A DNA stretch of 25,592 bases from Candidatus Parcubacteria bacterium. GTDB lineage: Bacteria > Patescibacteriota > Patescibacteriia > UBA1558 > GWA2-36-10. Under the pieces are notes generated by a model, which saw only the letters and a program-made list of their open reading frames with translations, was not told the origin of the DNA and ran no database searches. How positions within the stretch are numbered: position 1 is the first letter of the stretch; each line of letters opens with the position of its first letter. The DNA is taken from contig QZJA01000013.1 in the NCBI GenBank assembly GCA_003599205.1, forward strand, positions 1 through 25,592, in the 5' to 3' direction. Position numbers and translations under genes: made by a program. Shown piece by piece: positions 23,397-25,592 of this stretch.

Positions 23397-24425
23397 ATGC
23401 AAGAGAAAAAGATAAAAATTATACTGGCCGGTGGTGGAACTCTTGGTTCGGTCAGCCCGCTATTGGCTATCGCTGAAAAATACCCGGCTGAGTATCTTTT
23501 TATTGGCTCTGCTGATGGTCCAGAAAAAAAAATATTAGACAAACAAGGGATTGATTTTGTCGCTATCAAAACTGGCAAATTACGCCGTTATTTTTCTTGG
23601 CAGAATTTTGCCGATATTTTAAAAATAAAATTAGCTTTTTTTCAAAGTATAAAAATTCTATCCAAATATAAGCCGGATCTTGTTTTGACTGCTGGCAGTT
23701 TTGTCGCCGTACCAGTTGTTTGGGCAGCCTGGGTATTGCGTATACCAGTGGTTGTGCACCAACAAGATATTCAAGTTGGCTTGGCCAACAAGTTAATGGC
23801 TCCCTATGCCAAAAAAATTACCGTTACCTTTGAAGAGCAAGTGGCCGATTTTAATCACAAAAAAGTCGTAGTTACTGGCAATCCGGTCAGAGTGGTTAAG
23901 GACAATACTGAGTACAAACCAATCGTTGTTATTACTGGCGGTGGCAAAGGCGCTAGATCAATGAATGATTTTGTCGCAAAATTTATACCGCAGATTTTGG
24001 AGCACTATGAAGTCCACCATCTATTAGGTGAAGAAAACTGGGATCAAAGACAAAATCAAGAAAATTATTTTCCTTATAAATTTATTTCCCAAGGCATGAT
24101 AAATCTGCTTTCTCAAGCAGACATCATAATATCTAGAGCCGGCATGTCTTTAATTACCGAAGCGGCTAGTCTGAAGAAGGCTTTGATTTTGATTCCCATA
24201 CCAGATAGTCATCAAGAGATAAATGCTGGTTTTTTTGCCAAACACAATGCTGCTGTCATGGTCAAGCAGGGCTCAGATCAGATTATGGAGCGTTACCTAC
24301 AAAAATTAATAGCCAATGTATCATTGCGTCAGGCTTTGGGTGAAAATCTTTATGCACTCTTCCCTAAAAACGCAGTTAATGATTATATTATATTGATAGA
24401 CAGCATTATTGCTAAAAACAAGTAG
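23397..24425 (+). CDS. murG: UDP-GlcNAc:lipid I N-acetylglucosaminyltransferase (divergent MurG)
   Basis: Start ATG 23397, one base after the ftsW stop; an in-frame ATG at 23346 would extend into ftsW and add 17 residues with no homology to MurG. The result is 342 residues of GT-B fold. The N-terminal acceptor loop reads 'AGGGTLGSVSP' (11-21) instead of the classical GGTGGHxxP, so the conserved His is Ser18. 'VVVHQQDIQVGLANK' (classical HEQN), 'VTGNPVR' and the donor-site 'ITGGGKGARSMNDF' follow, then 'SRAGMSLITEAA' and 'SHQEINAGFFA'. It completes lipid II. The overall pattern and the neighbours make MurG nearly certain despite the substitution. Confidence 0.93.
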   Translation: MQEKKIKIILAGGGTLGSVSPLLAIAEKYPAEYLFIGSADGPEKKILDKQGIDFVAIKTGKLRRYFSWQNFADILKIKLAFFQSIKILSKYKPDLVLTAGSFVAVPVVWAAWVLRIPVVVHQQDIQVGLANKLMAPYAKKITVTFEEQVADFNHKKVVVTGNPVRVVKDNTEYKPIVVITGGGKGARSMNDFVAKFIPQILEHYEVHHLLGEENWDQRQNQENYFPYKFISQGMINLLSQADIIISRAGMSLITEAASLKKALILIPIPDSHQEINAGFFAKHNAAVMVKQGSDQIMERYLQKLIANVSLRQALGENLYALFPKNAVNDYIILIDSIIAKNK

Positions 24426-24426
24426 T

Positions 24427-25592
24427 ATGAAGCTAGATTTGGAAAAAATAAATAAAGTGTATTTAGCTGGCATTGGGGGCATTGGTTTGTCCGCTATTGC
24501 TTATTATTTTTTGAATCTGGATAAAAAAGTTTTTGGTTCTGATTTGCTAAAGTCAGAAGTAACTAGGCGTTTGGAAGAAAAGGGTTTGATTATAAATTTT
24601 AAACAAAAAGCTTCTAATATAACTTCTGATATTGATTTGTTTATTTATTCTTCTGCTTTAGCTGATGATCACCCCGAGCTTTTGAAAGCCAAAAAATTAA
24701 AGATAACAACTTTGACATATTTTCAATTCTTGGGCTGGCTAAGCAAGCGCTATCGGACCATAGCTGTCAGTGGCACCAACGGTAAGACTACTACAACTGC
24801 TATGATTGGTTTGATTTTGGAAAAAGCTGGACTTGATCCGACAGTTATAGTCGGTAGTCTGGTGCCGGAGTGGGGCAGTAATTTCCGCTTAGGTAAGTCG
24901 GACATCTTGGTAGTAGAAGCTTGTGAGTGGCAGGCTCATATGTTAGAGATTAGTCCTAAAATGATAGTCTTGACTAATATTGCTGAAGATCATTTGGATT
25001 ACTACAAAGATTTAACTGATATAAAAAAACATTTTCAAAAATTTGCTGATAAATTACCACCGGACGGAGTGCTCTTTAGAAATATAGATGATAAAAATTC
25101 TTCAGGCATAAAATTTTCCGGTCAGTTGATAGATTTTGGCAAGAGCAAGTCAGCGGCTTATTATTTTGACGAGGTGCGTATTGCCAACGGTCAACAGCAT
25201 TTTGATATGTATCATGATGCTAAAAACATGGTCAATTTTACTATCCAAGTGCCAGGTGAATACAATTTGTACAATGCCGCAACAGCTATAGCAGTGGCTG
25301 ATTATTTGGGAGTCAATCGTCATCAGATCTGGAACGCCTTGAATGAATTCAAAGGGTCGTGGCGTCGTTTTGAACTAGTGGGGAAATTTAAAAGCAACGT
25401 AGTAATTTCTGACTATGCTCATCATCCTGATTCTATTGGTCAATTATTACGGGCGGCCAAGGATTTTTATCCTGACAGAAAATTAATTGCTATTTTTCAG
25501 CCTCACCATCACAATCGGACCAAGACTTTACTAGATCAGTTTGCCAAAGTTTTTTATCTGGCCGATCAAGTGATAATTTCCGAGGTTTATCA
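24427..25592 (+). CDS. murC: UDP-N-acetylmuramate--L-alanine ligase, 3' end cut by window
   Basis: The frame runs open from ATG 24427 to the last base (388 codons visible), so the gene is incomplete at its 3' end. The Rossmann loop 'LAGIGGIGLSAIA' (13-25) and P-loop 'AVSGTNGKTTTTAM' (113-126) are those of MurC; the central metal region reads 'LVVEACEWQAHML' (161-173) instead of the usual 'EADESD/EADEYD', followed by 'TNIAEDHLDYYKD'. The C-terminal domain has 'FKGSWRRFELVG', 'DYAHHPDSI' and 'IFQPHHHNRTKTLLDQF', typical of MurC. It starts two bases after murG. A Mpl-type ligase is possible but less likely given the position. Probably about 50-70 residues are missing. Confidence 0.93.
   Translation, partial: MKLDLEKINKVYLAGIGGIGLSAIAYYFLNLDKKVFGSDLLKSEVTRRLEEKGLIINFKQKASNITSDIDLFIYSSALADDHPELLKAKKLKITTLTYFQFLGWLSKRYRTIAVSGTNGKTTTTAMIGLILEKAGLDPTVIVGSLVPEWGSNFRLGKSDILVVEACEWQAHMLEISPKMIVLTNIAEDHLDYYKDLTDIKKHFQKFADKLPPDGVLFRNIDDKNSSGIKFSGQLIDFGKSKSAAYYFDEVRIANGQQHFDMYHDAKNMVNFTIQVPGEYNLYNAATAIAVADYLGVNRHQIWNALNEFKGSWRRFELVGKFKSNVVISDYAHHPDSIGQLLRAAKDFYPDRKLIAIFQPHHHNRTKTLLDQFAKVFYLADQVIISEVY

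Noticed and set aside
1..25592. Alternative genetic code (TGA as Gly, as in some CPR)
   Set aside because: TGA ends several genes exactly at neighbouring starts (2427, 3365, 8898, 20854, 23395), so it acts as a stop.

Overview
The window is AT-rich and very densely packed. It carries 24 complete protein-coding genes and two cut by its edges, all on the + strand, mostly separated by 0-15 bases or overlapping (ATGA and TAATG junctions). Almost no start has a Shine-Dalgarno sequence, and TGA is used as a normal stop (standard code 11). Streamlined genes, missing SD sites, a secreted S8 protease with FG-GAP-like repeats, and Mur enzymes with unusual signature motifs (MurG 'GGGTLGSVSP', MurD 'GTRGKST') suggest a Candidate Phyla Radiation / Patescibacteria genome, probably Parcubacteria-like. 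That assignment is inferred from style and motifs; no rRNA or other phylogenetic marker is present.

Region 1 (about 1-4420): a translationally coupled run of a 5'-truncated GT-B-like protein, a stand-alone OLD-family ATPase/TOPRIM nuclease, an EamA-type drug/metabolite transporter and a membrane-anchored clan-A-like glycoside hydrolase. It ends at a convincing intrinsic terminator (4380-4420).

Region 2 (about 4419-19361): a strong promoter (TTGTTT-17 bp-TATAAT with extended TG) opens a 15 kb surface-glycan block. In order it holds: a secreted subtilisin with near-identical 51-residue repeats; two polyprenyl-phosphate-sugar-synthase-like GT2 enzymes around a UXS-like SDR enzyme; a DUF2304 protein; a rhamnosyltransferase-like GT2; two GT4 enzymes; a GT-C-like polytopic protein; a HIT protein; then rmlB, an NRS/ER-type epimerase/reductase, a CYTH protein and rmlA; and finally a MATE exporter and an Nfu-type Fe-S scaffold. 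Together these would make dTDP-rhamnose-type sugars, load sugars on polyprenyl phosphate, and assemble and attach a glycan or glycosylate proteins.

Region 3 (19362-25592): a short intergenic region with two candidate promoters and a perfect DnaA box (TTATCCACA) precedes a reduced division/cell-wall cluster: a small membrane protein of unknown function, mraY, murD, ftsW, murG and murC (cut by the window end). The order is that of the classical dcw cluster.

Most interesting points: (a) an rml cluster without rmlC, whose reductase strongly resembles plant and giant-virus bifunctional 3,5-epimerase/4-reductases; (b) a UXS-like enzyme apparently lacking both decarboxylation residues; (c) a DnaA box in the promoter of the cell-wall operon; (d) the internal 153-bp duplication in the protease; (e) the lone OLD nuclease embedded in an envelope/transport operon. 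No stretch over 300 bases lacks a gene. I saw no tRNA, rRNA, CRISPR array, IS element or phage gene.
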